Positions 12,497 to 21,468 are shown, numbered from the stretch's first letter. The stretch is DNA of 64,000 nt from Zhihengliuella flava (GCF_015751895.1 NZ_JADOTZ010000001.1:248001-312000); one strand, 5' to 3'. Program-made: numbers and translations. The notes: generated from the sequence alone by a model not told the origin.

Positions 12497-12638
12497 GCCT
12501 TCCTCCAGTTGCCGTTGGTACGTCTTCCCCTACGACCGACGACTCTTCTGGTGGTTCATGAGCTGTACGCCCGGGCAACATTCTGCCTCAACATGAACCT
12601 TTACGCCAGTACTGCCACCCACGATGTGCTGCTGGCCC

Positions 12639-13634
12639 CTAAGCTCGGGGGTGCGCTTGCTGATAGTTGTGGCGAAGCCTCTCGATGGAGACGTGCGTAT
12701 ACAACTGCGTTGTTTGCAGCGACGCGTGTCCAAGAAATTCTTGAACCGCGCGCAAGTCTGCACCCCCATCCAGCAGGTGCGTCGCTGCCGTGTGCCTCAG
12801 AGCGTGCGGACCAGAGGCCGAGGTATCACCGAGGGCGCGCAAGGCCTCGGCGACGATACTACGCACCTGTCGCTGATCGATGCGACCACCACGCGTGCCC
12901 AGAAAAATGGCGCGGTGATCTGGCCGACGTCCCCTCTCAAGAGCGGTTTCCACGATGACCGAGCGTCCGCACGTCAACCAGCTATCGAGCGCCTTCAAAG
13001 CTGGCCTGCCCAAGGGTACGATGCGCTCTTTGTTGCCCTTTCCTGTCACGAGCAGGCACTGACGCTCACGATTGACGTCTGCCACATCGAGCCCGACCAG
13101 CTCGCTGACGCGAAGGCCCGTTGCATAGAGCACTTCAAGCATCGCTCGATCTCGTAGCCGACGTGCAGTCGCCATACCGCCCGCCTGTGGGTCCTCGGGG
13201 GCTGTTGGCGAGCCCTCGGATGCACTGAGTAATCGTTCCACTTGTTGTCGTTGGAGAACGCCAGGCAGCTTTCGGACCGTTCGTGGCGACTGGAGCCGCA
13301 CGGAGGCGTTCTGATTCAGGTGTCCCCTCCGTTGACACCACGCAAAAAAAGTACGGACTGCTGCCGCCCGGCGTGCAAGCGTGCTGCTCGCCAGTCCTTC
13401 CTCGTGTTGTTGCCCCAACCACTGGCGCAGGTGCTCCAGGCCCACGTCGGACAGCGCACGCGCACCCTGACGGTCAACGCAAAGAAACATCGATTCCACG
13501 TCCTGCCGGTAGGCGCGTACCGTGTTCTCGCTGCGTCCTTTCTCCAAGCTTTCGTGGCGCACAAATTCCTCCACGGTGGATTTCCACCATGGCTGCGATG
13601 CCGCGCTTGAATCCGGAGCCAGACTGTTGCTCAT
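12639..13634 (-). CDS. xerC: Tyrosine recombinase XerC
   Basis: Site-specific recombinase that resolves chromosome dimers at dif with XerD. It has an N-terminal SAM-like domain (SLEKGRSENTVRAYRQDV) and the catalytic set: Arg in ATGLRVSELVGLD, HxxR in HALRHTAATH, and the Tyr in QTTQLYTHV. The start is uncertain: ATG at 13634 (331 aa) is closer to family length; a GTG at 13664 would add 10 residues. dprA lies 74 bp upstream on the same strand. Confidence 0.93.
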   Translation of the reverse strand: MSNSLAPDSSAASQPWWKSTVEEFVRHESLEKGRSENTVRAYRQDVESMFLCVDRQGARALSDVGLEHLRQWLGQQHEEGLASSTLARRAAAVRTFFAWCQRRGHLNQNASVRLQSPRTVRKLPGVLQRQQVERLLSASEGSPTAPEDPQAGGMATARRLRDRAMLEVLYATGLRVSELVGLDVADVNRERQCLLVTGKGNKERIVPLGRPALKALDSWLTCGRSVIVETALERGRRPDHRAIFLGTRGGRIDQRQVRSIVAEALRALGDTSASGPHALRHTAATHLLDGGADLRAVQEFLGHASLQTTQLYTHVSIERLRHNYQQAHPRA

Positions 13635-13708
13635 GCTTCCAAGCCTGCCGCAGGATTCTGACACGGCAGCGGGGGCGCGCCGAATCGATCATCACCGGCC
13701 TGGACGCT

Positions 13709-14926
13709 CTACTTCGCCGCGGACCGTCGCCACTGGCCGTCCGCTTCAGTCGCCAGCCCACACGCCCTCAGACGCGACAGGCCGCTCAGGACGGCCCCCA
13801 AACTGAGACCGGCCACACGACAGAGTTGATCGACAGTCGTCAGTTGCCGCAGCGGCAAGGCGTCGAAGAGGAGCCGGTCGGGCACATCCAGATCGTCGTA
13901 CTGACGTCCTGACATTCCCCCATGGGGCGTTGAGACATGGGAATGTTCGAGAGACAACAGCTCTAAGAGATCGCCACCGGAGACGACGGGCAGGGCACCC
14001 ACCTCGTGCATGAGCCGGTGACAGCCCGCCGAATTGGCTGAAAAAATTGATCCCGGCACTGCCGCGACGGTCCGCCCCAGTTCGGCAGCCCGCCGGGCCG
14101 TGGCCAGTGCTCCCGACCGCCACCGCGCCTCGACCACCACGGTCAGCGTGCTCAGGGCCGCAATGACACGGTTTCTCTGCAGGAAACGCCACCTCGTCGG
14201 GGACGATCCGGGCGGAACCTCCGACAGTAAGAGTCCCGTTCGCGCGACCTCCCGGAGCAACGATTCGTTGCCAGCCGGGTAGAAACGATCCAAGCCGCCG
14301 GCCATCATGGCAATCGTCGGTGCCCCGCGCACCCCCGGCGCCTCTCCACGTGCCGTGGCACCCAAGGCCGCCCGATGGGCAGCGGCATCAATACCGTAGG
14401 CCCCTCCGGAGACGATCTGACAATCGCGCTCCATGAGGGGAGCAATGAGTTCATGCGTTGCGCGGATGCCATACTCGCTGGCATCTCTGCTCCCCACGAC
14501 CGCCACTCGCGGCCTCGCCAATCCGACGGCCGGCGAGACCTGGCCTCGCCACCAGAGGCCGAGCGGTCGCGCCAAATCCAGCCCATTGACGGCCTCGGGC
14601 CAGTCGGGGTCCTCGGGGCCCAAGAATCCACCGCCGACGCGTCGGAGCGTGTCGAGGTCGCGCTGTGGGGCGAGGTCAGGGACCCGCGTCCGCCACCGTT
14701 GAAAACCTGTTTCAAGACGCACTTCACGGCGTGTGGTGGCCGCATCGCCGAGTCGGTCGGAGACGGACTGCTGAAGCGCAGCGGTGGGTTTCCTCGAGTC
14801 ATCGCACATCAGCTCCAAGGCTTCTTCCGGACCAGTAACGTCAACCAGGGCAGCCCCCAAAAGATCTCCGGGCTCAATGAGTCGGGTCAGCGCAGCACGC
14901 GCTAGCCGTTGATTCTCCTGTTCCAT
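13709..14926 (-). CDS. dprA: DNA-processing protein DprA
   Basis: Single-stranded-DNA-binding protein that loads RecA in transformation; widespread also in species not known to be competent. The 405-aa protein has an N-terminal helical domain, a Rossmann-like DprA core (VVGSRDASEYG, IVSGGAYGIDAAAHRAAL, AGGLDRFYPAGN) and a C-terminal winged-helix-like segment. ATG at 14926 is chosen because GGGGAG sits 8 nt before it; the GTG at 14932 would have a 2-nt spacer. It follows the yifB stop by a few bases and is probably in one operon with it. Confidence 0.93.
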   Translation of the reverse strand: MEQENQRLARAALTRLIEPGDLLGAALVDVTGPEEALELMCDDSRKPTAALQQSVSDRLGDAATTRREVRLETGFQRWRTRVPDLAPQRDLDTLRRVGGGFLGPEDPDWPEAVNGLDLARPLGLWWRGQVSPAVGLARPRVAVVGSRDASEYGIRATHELIAPLMERDCQIVSGGAYGIDAAAHRAALGATARGEAPGVRGAPTIAMMAGGLDRFYPAGNESLLREVARTGLLLSEVPPGSSPTRWRFLQRNRVIAALSTLTVVVEARWRSGALATARRAAELGRTVAAVPGSIFSANSAGCHRLMHEVGALPVVSGGDLLELLSLEHSHVSTPHGGMSGRQYDDLDVPDRLLFDALPLRQLTTVDQLCRVAGLSLGAVLSGLSRLRACGLATEADGQWRRSAAK

Positions 14927-14931
14927 GAGCA

Positions 14932-16497
14932 CTACTCCCCTTCGCTTTTGCGCAGATTCAGGGCGATGTCCACATGTTCCCGTGTCGGGGCACCCGCACC
15001 CGCGAGATCAGCCACCGTCCAGGCGAGTCGCAGGACCCGGTCATAGCCTCGGGCACTCAACCAGCCTCGTTGGACCGCCTGTTCCACGCTGGATACCGCT
15101 GGGGCCGCCGGGGCGAGCGGCCCGCGCAACAAGCGCCCCGGGACCTCAGCGTTGGTCCGGCAACCGAACCCCGTGAGCCGATCCAACTGCTGCTGACGAG
15201 CCGTGGCCACGCGATGCGCAATCTCCCGGCTACTTTCGCCCGCCTCCGCTGACATCAGTTCCGACGCCGGCACGCGTCGCACTGGAATCTGAATATCGAC
15301 GCGGTCCAGTAGTGGCCCCGAGAGTCGGCCGAAATAGCGACGCCGCGCCATGGGGGTGCAGTCACAATCCGTGACACCTGCCGCGCTCCGGCCGCACGGG
15401 CACATATTGGCAGAGAGAAGAAGTTGAAACTGTGCCGGGAACCGCGCGGCTCCAGATGAACGATGAATCGAGATCTCGCCCGATTCGAGCGGCTGACGCA
15501 AGGCATCCAGCACGCCGGAGCGGAACTCAGGGGCTTCGTCGAGAAAGAGTACACCGTGGTGGGCGCGACTCGCGGCTCCTGGCCGAGGTAGGCCACTACC
15601 TCCACCGACCAGCGCTGACATGGTGGCCGTATGGTGCGGCGCCACGAGGGGTGGAGTCCGCAGAAGCTCAGTGACGCGCGCGCTACCATCCACTGAGTGA
15701 ATGGCCGTTGTCTCCATCGCTTCCTGGTCGGAGAGTCGCGGAAGAATCGTTGGTAAGCGTTCGGCGAGCATCGTCTTGCCGGCACCAGGCTCTCCGCGAA
15801 GCAGCAGATGATGCCGGCCCGCCGCCGCGACCTCAACCGCGAATCGGGCTAGCTGCTGTCCTCGAATATCAGCGAAGTCGCCCGCTGTCCGGGCGGCGGG
15901 CACAGGTTCACTGCGGGGCGCGGCCTCCGGCGCATCCGAGGAACCCCCGGTGGAACGCCGAAGCGAGCGAGCTAACGCGGGGTCGACCAGCCGCTCCTCG
16001 ACCACATCGGCGAGGTGCCGGTACGACCGAACCTCCGCCCCCGGGACGAGCCGCGCCTCAGCGACGTTGTCCTCCGGCACCACAAACTGGTGGAAGCCGG
16101 CCTGCAGGCCCGCAAGGACTGCTGGCAAGACACCAGGAACAGGACGCAGCGAGCCGTCGAGTCCAAGCTCGCCGAGACACACGACCTGATTCTTTGACTC
16201 GATGAGGCCTTCGGCCGCAAGCGTGGCCAGCATGATCGCTAGATCGAGAATCGAGCCCCGCTTAGGTAGGGTCGCGGGCTGCAGATTGACGGTGATCCGC
16301 CGCGGGGACAGAGGAATTCCGGTGTTGCGAGCCGCAGACCGGATGCGGTCACGTGCCTCCGCCAAGGAAGCGTCTGGAAGGCCAAGCAGGATGAAGTTTG
16401 GCAAACCGCCACCGATGTCTGCCTCGACATCAACGACGTGCCCCGTGACGCCCGTGAGCGCTATACCTCGGCTACGCCCGAGCCGCGCGACGCTCAT
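14932..16497 (-). CDS. YifB/ComM-family Mg-chelatase-like AAA+ ATPase
   Basis: AAA+ ATPase of the YifB family; Vibrio ComM is a branch-migration helicase used in transformation. The 521-aa protein has the N-terminal ChlI-like domain (GLPDASLAEARDRI, TVNLQPA), Walker A GEPGAGKT, Walker B GVLFLDEAPEF, a cysteine cluster CPCG...CDC and a C-terminal helical Mg-chelatase domain (ARGYDRVLRLAWT). It overlaps yraN by ATGA and adjoins dprA, an arrangement common in bacteria and suggesting a role in DNA uptake or recombination. Confidence 0.93.
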   Translation of the reverse strand: MSVARLGRSRGIALTGVTGHVVDVEADIGGGLPNFILLGLPDASLAEARDRIRSAARNTGIPLSPRRITVNLQPATLPKRGSILDLAIMLATLAAEGLIESKNQVVCLGELGLDGSLRPVPGVLPAVLAGLQAGFHQFVVPEDNVAEARLVPGAEVRSYRHLADVVEERLVDPALARSLRRSTGGSSDAPEAAPRSEPVPAARTAGDFADIRGQQLARFAVEVAAAGRHHLLLRGEPGAGKTMLAERLPTILPRLSDQEAMETTAIHSVDGSARVTELLRTPPLVAPHHTATMSALVGGGSGLPRPGAASRAHHGVLFLDEAPEFRSGVLDALRQPLESGEISIHRSSGAARFPAQFQLLLSANMCPCGRSAAGVTDCDCTPMARRRYFGRLSGPLLDRVDIQIPVRRVPASELMSAEAGESSREIAHRVATARQQQLDRLTGFGCRTNAEVPGRLLRGPLAPAAPAVSSVEQAVQRGWLSARGYDRVLRLAWTVADLAGAGAPTREHVDIALNLRKSEGE

Positions 16498-16850
16498 GCC
16501 GCTATCCCCTCAAAGTGCTCCACCGTGTAGGAGTTGGCGTCGCCCTCAACGGCGATGACATCAACTTGGCATCGCTTCCCGGGCTGCCCGTGGGCTCGAT
16601 ACCACTCCCACGCGAGCGAGCTGAGTCGGTGGCGCTTGGGGCGCGTCACGGCCTCGGCTGCTGACCCACACCATCGACTAGTTCGCGTCTTGACCTCGAC
16701 AATGACGTACACCGCGTCACGGACCGCCACAAGATCTATTTCACCGACGGTGCTGCGCCAGTTACGCGCGACGATGACGTAGCCCTGTGCCTCGAGAAAT
16801 TCGGCGGCGACTGCCTCGCCCCACGCTCCAACCCGCTGGTTGTGTCCCAT
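16494..16850 (-). CDS. YraN/UPF0102 family nuclease-like protein
   Basis: 118-aa protein with the restriction-endonuclease-like fold signature: GEAVAAEFLEAQGY, ARNWRSTVGEIDLVA and IVEVKTR, where the E/D-ExK pattern is conserved. Its cellular substrate is unknown; the family is often next to yifB-dprA, as here. GGAGG lies about 7 nt upstream of the ATG. It overlaps yifB by four bases (ATGA). Confidence 0.9.
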   Translation of the reverse strand: MGHNQRVGAWGEAVAAEFLEAQGYVIVARNWRSTVGEIDLVAVRDAVYVIVEVKTRTSRWCGSAAEAVTRPKRHRLSSLAWEWYRAHGQPGKRCQVDVIAVEGDANSYTVEHFEGIAA

Positions 16851-16884
16851 GTTGTACCTCCCACCCCAGTCTGTGGGCAGAGAA

Positions 16885-16913
16885 AGGGCCCCGGGAGTGA
16901 ATCCAGGGGCCCT
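16885..16913 (-). terminator. Terminator after the DUF2469 gene
   Basis: Minus-strand hairpin with 8-bp GC arms (AGGGCCCC and GGGGCCCT) and a 13-nt loop, followed by TTTCTCT. It lies 46 bp after the DUF2469 stop and before yraN, a good intrinsic terminator. Confidence 0.65.
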
Positions 16914-16959
16914 GTGGACGCTTCGTCAGGCTTGAGCGGTTGTGGACGGCGAGTGGGCC

Positions 16960-17289
16960 CTAAGCACCATCCATACCCGTGGCCTTCTCAACCGTCAGAT
17001 CATCGGTCTTCGCCAGTTCTTCGACGTTGACATCTTTGAACGTGATGACCCGAACTTGCCGCACAAAGCGAGCGGTGCGGTAGACATCCCACACCCACGC
17101 GTCCTGGAGCGTGACGTCGAAATAAACCTCGCCGTCTGAGGAACGTGGCGTGACGTCCACCTGATTGGCGAGATAGAACCGACGTTCGGTCTCCACGACG
17201 TAGTTGAACAGGTGGACGACGTCGCGGTACTCGCGATAGAGCTGGAGTTCCATGTCGGTCTCATAGTTTTCGAGATCTTCTGCGCTCAT
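16960..17289 (-). CDS. DUF2469 family protein
   Basis: 109-aa acidic protein beginning MSAEDLENYETDMELQLYRE, the strongly conserved start of actinobacterial DUF2469 proteins, followed by VETERRFYLANQVDV. No function is established. It lies 52 bp after rnhB in the usual actinobacterial order lepB-rnhB-DUF2469-yraN. GGGAGGAAAG precedes the ATG. Confidence 0.9.
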   Translation of the reverse strand: MSAEDLENYETDMELQLYREYRDVVHLFNYVVETERRFYLANQVDVTPRSSDGEVYFDVTLQDAWVWDVYRTARFVRQVRVITFKDVNVEELAKTDDLTVEKATGMDGA

Positions 17290-17341
17290 CTTTCCTCCCG
17301 GTAGACGTCTATTGTGCCCGACCGCTCACCGAGCCCGGCGA

Positions 17342-18010
17342 TCACGTCAGGCGCCACGAACGGCGGTGCTTCTCGCTGGGGCCGTGTGCGGCAATCGCCG
17401 CGCGATGGGCCGCCGTTCCATACCCTTTGTTGTCGACCCAGCCGAAATGCGGCTCGGCATCGTGATAGCTCGACAACAACTCATCCCGTTCCACCTTCGC
17501 CAGGATGGACGCCGCCGCCACGCTCACGCAGGATAAGTCCGCCTTGATGCGCGTAACCACGGGTGGGACGGGAGACTCTCCGGACGGCTCCAGGGCCTCA
17601 AAGAGACTGCCCTGATCACGCGGCGTCAGCCAGTCGAAGTTACCGTCCAGCAGCACACTATCGGCGGACGCACCGGCGCGATCCTGAGCGTCGATCAGGG
17701 CCCGCCGTCCCGCCATGCCCGTGGCCGGCAGGATCCCGAACTCGTCGATCTCGGCTGCCGTCGCGTGTCCTACGCCCCAGCCAGCAGCCCAGTCTTGGAT
17801 GACGGGTGCCAGTGCGGCCCGAGCGGACGCCGAGACTAATTTGCTATCCCGCACGCCGTCCAGCACGGCCGCATCCGTGGCCCGCAGCAGCACCATGCCC
17901 ACGCTGACCGGGCCCGCCAATGCTCCGCGCCCCACCTCGTCGCAGCCCGCCACCCAGGGGCCAAAACGGCGGGCGAGGTCTATTTCAACGTCAAGCGTCG
18001 GCACGGTCAC
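17342..18010 (-). CDS. rnhB: Ribonuclease HII
   Basis: Removes RNA from RNA-DNA hybrids and single ribonucleotides. The 222-aa protein has the metal-binding GCDEVGRGALAGPV near residues 19-32 (DExGRG), the mid-sequence LLDG and IKAD Asp residues, and HFGWVDNKGYGTAAH near the C terminus. The GTG start at 18010 overlaps the lepB1 stop by GTGA, so it is translationally coupled to the signal peptidase gene. Confidence 0.95.
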   Translation of the reverse strand: MTVPTLDVEIDLARRFGPWVAGCDEVGRGALAGPVSVGMVLLRATDAAVLDGVRDSKLVSASARAALAPVIQDWAAGWGVGHATAAEIDEFGILPATGMAGRRALIDAQDRAGASADSVLLDGNFDWLTPRDQGSLFEALEPSGESPVPPVVTRIKADLSCVSVAAASILAKVERDELLSSYHDAEPHFGWVDNKGYGTAAHRAAIAAHGPSEKHRRSWRLT

Positions 18011-18714
18011 TGAGCGCCACCCGCGTCCAGACGTGCAAAGACTTCCTCATGGCTATCGATGACACCGATGCGATCCAGTGGCCACACAATGACCGAAGCG
18101 GTACCCTCGACGTCGTCGAGATCGATAAAACCCTCACCCCGCTCCTGATGAAAGCGCGAATCGGCGGACGCATTGCGATGATCACCGAGCACCCATAGTT
18201 TTCCGTCCGGCACCGTAACTTCGAAAGGAATATCACTCGGCGCCGCGCCGTCGGCGATATACGTCTCATCAAGGGCCACGCCATTGACGGTCACGCGACC
18301 TTCGGCATCGCAACAACGCACGGTGTCCCCGGGAAGCCCAATCACCCGCTTGACGAGGTGCTGATTTGCTGGGTCGGGCATTAGCCCCACAAACATGAGA
18401 GTTTGCTGCACGGGGTTGAGATCGACGTCGGGCTGGGGACCTAACCACCCGAGTTCGTCCCGGAAGACGACGACGTCGCCGCGCTGCAGGTCAAAAGGTC
18501 CGGGGACCATGAGATTGACAAAGATTCGGTCGTCAATTTCCAGCGTCGGTTCCATGGAACCTGACGGAATGTAAAAGGCGCGGAAAAAGAAGGTCTTGAC
18601 AATCAGTGAGATCACCAGCGCCGCCACGATGATGACCACGATTTCCTTGAGCCACGTCCACAGTCCATGCCCCGTCCGGGATCGGGGCGATGAGCCCGTG
18701 CTTTCGTGCGTCAC
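18007..18714 (-). CDS. lepB: Signal peptidase I, copy 1
   Basis: Membrane-bound leader peptidase. One N-terminal transmembrane segment (VVIIVAALVISLIVKTFFF) precedes the catalytic serine in PSGSMEPTL; the general-base lysine is in KRVIGLPGD. GTG at 18714 is preferred because GGAAGGA lies 5 nt upstream; the ATG at 18774 has no ribosome binding site and would overlap the previous gene by 32 bp. The product is then 235 aa. It is the second of two adjacent signal peptidases. Confidence 0.92.
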   Translation of the reverse strand: MTHESTGSSPRSRTGHGLWTWLKEIVVIIVAALVISLIVKTFFFRAFYIPSGSMEPTLEIDDRIFVNLMVPGPFDLQRGDVVVFRDELGWLGPQPDVDLNPVQQTLMFVGLMPDPANQHLVKRVIGLPGDTVRCCDAEGRVTVNGVALDETYIADGAAPSDIPFEVTVPDGKLWVLGDHRNASADSRFHQERGEGFIDLDDVEGTASVIVWPLDRIGVIDSHEEVFARLDAGGAQ

Positions 18715-18742
18715 ATTCGTCCTTCCGCGGGTCCCTCGAACG

Positions 18743-19420
18743 TCACTGACGGACGTGCGGGGACGTGTTTTCATCGATGTCGCCGGCCCGGTCGAGGGGC
18801 CACACGATCTTGTCTACCCTGCCGACGACCCGATCGAGCGGAATCATGCCCCCGCCCGGCGCGCCGAGTAGCGCCCGCGAGTCGGCCGAAGCGCTGCGGT
18901 GATCCCCTAACAGCCATAAGCGGTCCGAGGGGACGGTGACCTCAAATTCCAGGTCGCTGGCCGGCCCGTCGGCGGCGACGTACTCCTCCTCGAGGATACG
19001 ACCATTCCGCGTGAGTTCACCATCGGCCGTGCAGCAACTGATGGTGTCTCCCGGGAGGCCGATGACCCGCTTGACGAAGTACTCGTCGTGACCCGTTAGC
19101 CGCAGCGCTTTCAGGAGGTCCCGGACCGGATCGGGGCTACGGTAGGGCGCCAGCGTACCCGTTCCATCGAAAACGACCACGTCTGAGTGCTGGATCTCGT
19201 CGGCAGCCAGGCGGTTCACGAGGATGCGGTCTCCAGCCGTCAAGGTGGGTTCCATCGAACCCGATCCAATGGAGAACACGTCAAAAAGCGTGGCGCGGAA
19301 CAGCACTGCCAAGACGGCCCCGATGGCCAGCGCGGGGACGACGAAGCGCCAGCCCCGAGAACGGGACCGGCGCTTGGTCTGTTCCCGGCCGGGGCCGGGA
19401 ACGGAGGATTCTCGCGTCAA
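18743..19420 (-). CDS. lepB: Signal peptidase I, copy 2
   Basis: Second leader peptidase, placed between rplS and lepB copy 1. It has a basic N terminus, one transmembrane segment (FVVPALAIGAVLAVLF), catalytic IGSGSMEPTL, KRVIGLPGD with the lysine, and GDHRSASADSR. The open frame runs back into rplS, but no ATG or GTG lies between the rplS stop and the transmembrane segment. The only supported start is the TTG at 19420, with AAGG upstream inside the end of rplS. That gives 225 aa. Confidence 0.9.
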   Translation of the reverse strand: MTRESSVPGPGREQTKRRSRSRGWRFVVPALAIGAVLAVLFRATLFDVFSIGSGSMEPTLTAGDRILVNRLAADEIQHSDVVVFDGTGTLAPYRSPDPVRDLLKALRLTGHDEYFVKRVIGLPGDTISCCTADGELTRNGRILEEEYVAADGPASDLEFEVTVPSDRLWLLGDHRSASADSRALLGAPGGGMIPLDRVVGRVDKIVWPLDRAGDIDENTSPHVRQ

Positions 19421-19433
19421 CTCGCGGCGGGCC

Positions 19434-19793
19434 TTACTTGGCGCCGTTGAAGTCGCGCTTCTCCTTGATGCGGGCAGCCTTACCGTGGCGATCGCGCATG
19501 TAGTACAGCTTGGCGCGGCGCACGTCACCGCGGGCTGCGACCTCAATCTTTTCGATGACCGGGGAATGCACCGGGAAGGTACGCTCCACGCCCACACCGA
19601 AGGACACCTTACGCACGGTGAACGTCTCGCTGACGCCGTGGCCCTGGCGGCCCATCACGTAGCCCTGGAAGACCTGAACACGGGTGTTCTTGCCTTCGAT
19701 GATGTTCACGTGAACCTTGACGGTGTCGCCCGGACGGAAGTCGGGAACATCGTGACGCAGCGAAGCTGCGTTAACAGAATCGAGGATATGCAT
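19434..19793 (-). CDS. rplS: 50S ribosomal protein L19
   Basis: Large-subunit protein at the interface with the 30S subunit. The 119-aa protein starts [19 protein letters not shown] and has the family core [23 protein letters not shown] and [17 protein letters not shown] at 19793 is chosen: GGGAG lies 9 nt upstream, and the longer frame covers the leader. It follows trmD after a 183-bp structured leader. Confidence 0.97.
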   Translation of the reverse strand: MHILDSVNAASLRHDVPDFRPGDTVKVHVNIIEGKNTRVQVFQGYVMGRQGHGVSETFTVRKVSFGVGVERTFPVHSPVIEKIEVAARGDVRRAKLYYMRDRHGKAARIKEKRDFNGAK

Positions 19794-19881
19794 TGAGCTC
19801 ATCTCCCTAGGCGGGCGCCGCAGGTCCCCCGCCTTGTCTGCGGTCAGGCGGCCCGGGCCTCCCGGGGAATGCGCTGACCGA

Positions 19882-19924
19882 AGCGATTTCACCGCGCGCG
19901 TGTTGGGCGCGCGGCCGTCTCGCT
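19882..19924 (-). promoter_or_regulatory. Structured RNA leader of rplS
   Basis: In the minus-strand transcript, an outer 5-bp stem (19920-19924 with 19882-19886) encloses a symmetric 5x5 internal loop (GACGG/TGAAA) and an inner perfect 8-bp stem (19907-19914 with 19892-19899) with a 7-nt loop. It lies about 90 nt before the rplS start. A second hairpin is at 19937-19951. Such leaders often serve r-protein autoregulation; I know of no described actinobacterial L19 leader, so function is inferred. Confidence 0.45.
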
Positions 19925-19936
19925 GTTAGCTCACTC

Positions 19937-19951
19937 CCCCTGCGGCAGGGG
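19937..19951 (-). terminator. Small hairpin after trmD
   Basis: CCCCT/AGGGG stem with a GCGGC loop, 26 bp after the trmD stop. No T-run follows in the minus direction. It might be a weak terminator or attenuator separating trmD from rplS, or part of the rplS leader fold. Confidence 0.3.
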
Positions 19952-19976
19952 TAAACCCAGCGGACACAAACACCTA

Positions 19977-20777
19977 TTATTCCACACTTGGAGCGTTGTT
20001 CACGCGCACGAGGCGACCGTCGACGGTGTGATACCCGCAAACGCTCAGTACGCCGAGGTCTGCGGGGTCCAAGTCGTCAATCGCCAGATCGCTGATCAAG
20101 TCGGGACGCCGCGCCGCGGTCCGGCGCAACTGCTCATCGCGACGCCAGCGAGCGATGCGCGCGTGATTGCCACTGAGCAGGACCTCGGGGACGTCCCGTC
20201 CGTCCCAAGCCGCGGGTTTAGTGTAGACCGGGTACTCGAGGAGTCCGTCCGAGTGCGACTCCTCAATGAGGGACTCTGGATTACCCACGACGCCGGGCAC
20301 GAGCCGACCCACGGCCTCGACCATCGCCATGACGGCCACTTCCCCGCCATTGAGAACGTAGTCGCCGAGGCTGACGGGGCGGACCTCAAAGTGTTCAGCG
20401 GCCCACTCAAGGACCCGCTCATCAATTCCCTCGTAGCGACCGCACGCGAAGACAAGATGCTCTTTCTCAGCGAGCTCATAGGCCATGGCTTGAGTGAAGA
20501 CGGCGCCCGCCGGCGAGGGCACCACCAGCAGCGGACGCGGCGCGGGCGACTGAGACCTGATGTTCGTCAGGGCTTCGGACCAGGGCTGTGGTTTCATCAC
20601 CATGCCTGCCCCGCCGCCATAGGGGGTGTCATCGACCGTGCGATGTCGGTCGTGCGTGGAGTCACGCAGGTCGTGTACCGCGAGCTCGAGCAGGCCCTCA
20701 CGCCGCGCCTTCCCGATGAGGGATAGGTCAAGTGCGGCCAAATACTCCGGAAAAATGCTGACGACGTCGATGCGCAC
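19977..20777 (-). CDS. trmD: tRNA (guanine-N1)-methyltransferase TrmD
   Basis: Methylates G37 of tRNAs, preventing +1 frameshifting. SPOUT-family protein with [13 protein letters not shown] at the N terminus, [13 protein letters not shown], and the trefoil-knot AdoMet loop [12 protein letters not shown] and [11 protein letters not shown]. The start is GTG at 20777, one base after the rimM stop, giving 266 aa; the longer frame lies inside rimM. Genes rpsP-KH-rimM-trmD-rplS keep the standard bacterial order. Confidence 0.96.
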   Translation of the reverse strand: MRIDVVSIFPEYLAALDLSLIGKARREGLLELAVHDLRDSTHDRHRTVDDTPYGGGAGMVMKPQPWSEALTNIRSQSPAPRPLLVVPSPAGAVFTQAMAYELAEKEHLVFACGRYEGIDERVLEWAAEHFEVRPVSLGDYVLNGGEVAVMAMVEAVGRLVPGVVGNPESLIEESHSDGLLEYPVYTKPAAWDGRDVPEVLLSGNHARIARWRRDEQLRRTAARRPDLISDLAIDDLDPADLGVLSVCGYHTVDGRLVRVNNAPSVE

Positions 20778-20778
20778 C

Positions 20779-21306
20779 TTAAGCGTCAGCCTCCGGTGCG
20801 TTGAGCTCAAGCAGGCCCGGCGGGGGCGTGAGCAGGACGACCTGTTCTTCGAGGTCCACCTCGGGAACAATCTCTTCCACGAAGGGAACCAGCGCGGTGG
20901 CGCCGTCGTTCAATTCGATTTCTAGCAGATCCTGGGCTTCGCCCTGTTGTAGTGCGACGACGTGCCCGACGGGGCGACCGCCGACGAGTGCGGTCAAGCC
21001 GACGAGCTCATGGGCGTACCACTCGTCTCCAGCATCAGTCATCTCCGTGTCATCGGAGTCGATGAACAGTTGGGAACCGCGCAAGGCCTCGGCCGTATTG
21101 CGGTCCCTGACCTCCTCGAACGCGAGCAGCAAAATGTTCTTGTTCCACCGGGACCTCGCCACGGTCAGGGGGCCCCGTGACGAGGGTTCAACGTCAAGAA
21201 CTTGACCGGGAACGAAGCGTTCCTCGGGCGCATCGGTCATCACTTGAACGGTGACTTCTCCCCGAATTCCGTGGGGCTTGCCGATGCGTGCCACCTGCAG
21301 GCGCAT
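20779..21306 (-). CDS. rimM: Ribosome maturation factor RimM
   Basis: 16S rRNA processing factor for the 30S head that binds S19. The 175-aa protein has the N-terminal RimM barrel ([18 protein letters not shown]) and a C-terminal PRC barrel ([20 protein letters not shown]). AAGGAG precedes the ATG by 5 nt. A strong hairpin pair separates it from the KH gene, so it may have its own promoter or depend on read-through. Confidence 0.95.
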   Translation of the reverse strand: MRLQVARIGKPHGIRGEVTVQVMTDAPEERFVPGQVLDVEPSSRGPLTVARSRWNKNILLLAFEEVRDRNTAEALRGSQLFIDSDDTEMTDAGDEWYAHELVGLTALVGGRPVGHVVALQQGEAQDLLEIELNDGATALVPFVEEIVPEVDLEEQVVLLTPPPGLLELNAPEADA

Positions 21307-21374
21307 GTCGTCTCCTTGGGTTATGCACTGGCCGTCGATGCTTCAGCCGGTATCAGTCTAGTGGTGACAGACGA

Positions 21375-21407
21375 ATGGGCCCCGCGCCGGGATGGCACGG
21401 GACCCAT
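21375..21407 (-). terminator. Hairpin upstream of rimM (second of two)
   Basis: In minus-strand RNA a 14-bp stem forms between 21394-21407 and 21375-21388, with two G-U wobbles and the 5-nt loop AUCCC. The wobbles pair only in this strand, which favours a role for the rpsP-KH transcript. It is followed by TCGTCTGTC. Confidence 0.5.
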
Positions 21408-21430
21408 ACGTCACGATGCGGGAGGGCTGA

Positions 21431-21464
21431 GGCTCAGGTGAGGCGCATGCGCCTCACCTGAGCC
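21431..21464 (-). terminator. 34-nt perfect palindrome after the KH gene
   Basis: A perfect 17+17 inverted repeat with no spacer, 4 bp after the KH-protein stop codon. As RNA it would fold into a very stable 15-bp hairpin with a 4-nt loop. It lacks a T-run, as many actinobacterial terminators do. Confidence 0.55.
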
Positions 21465-21468
21465 CGTG

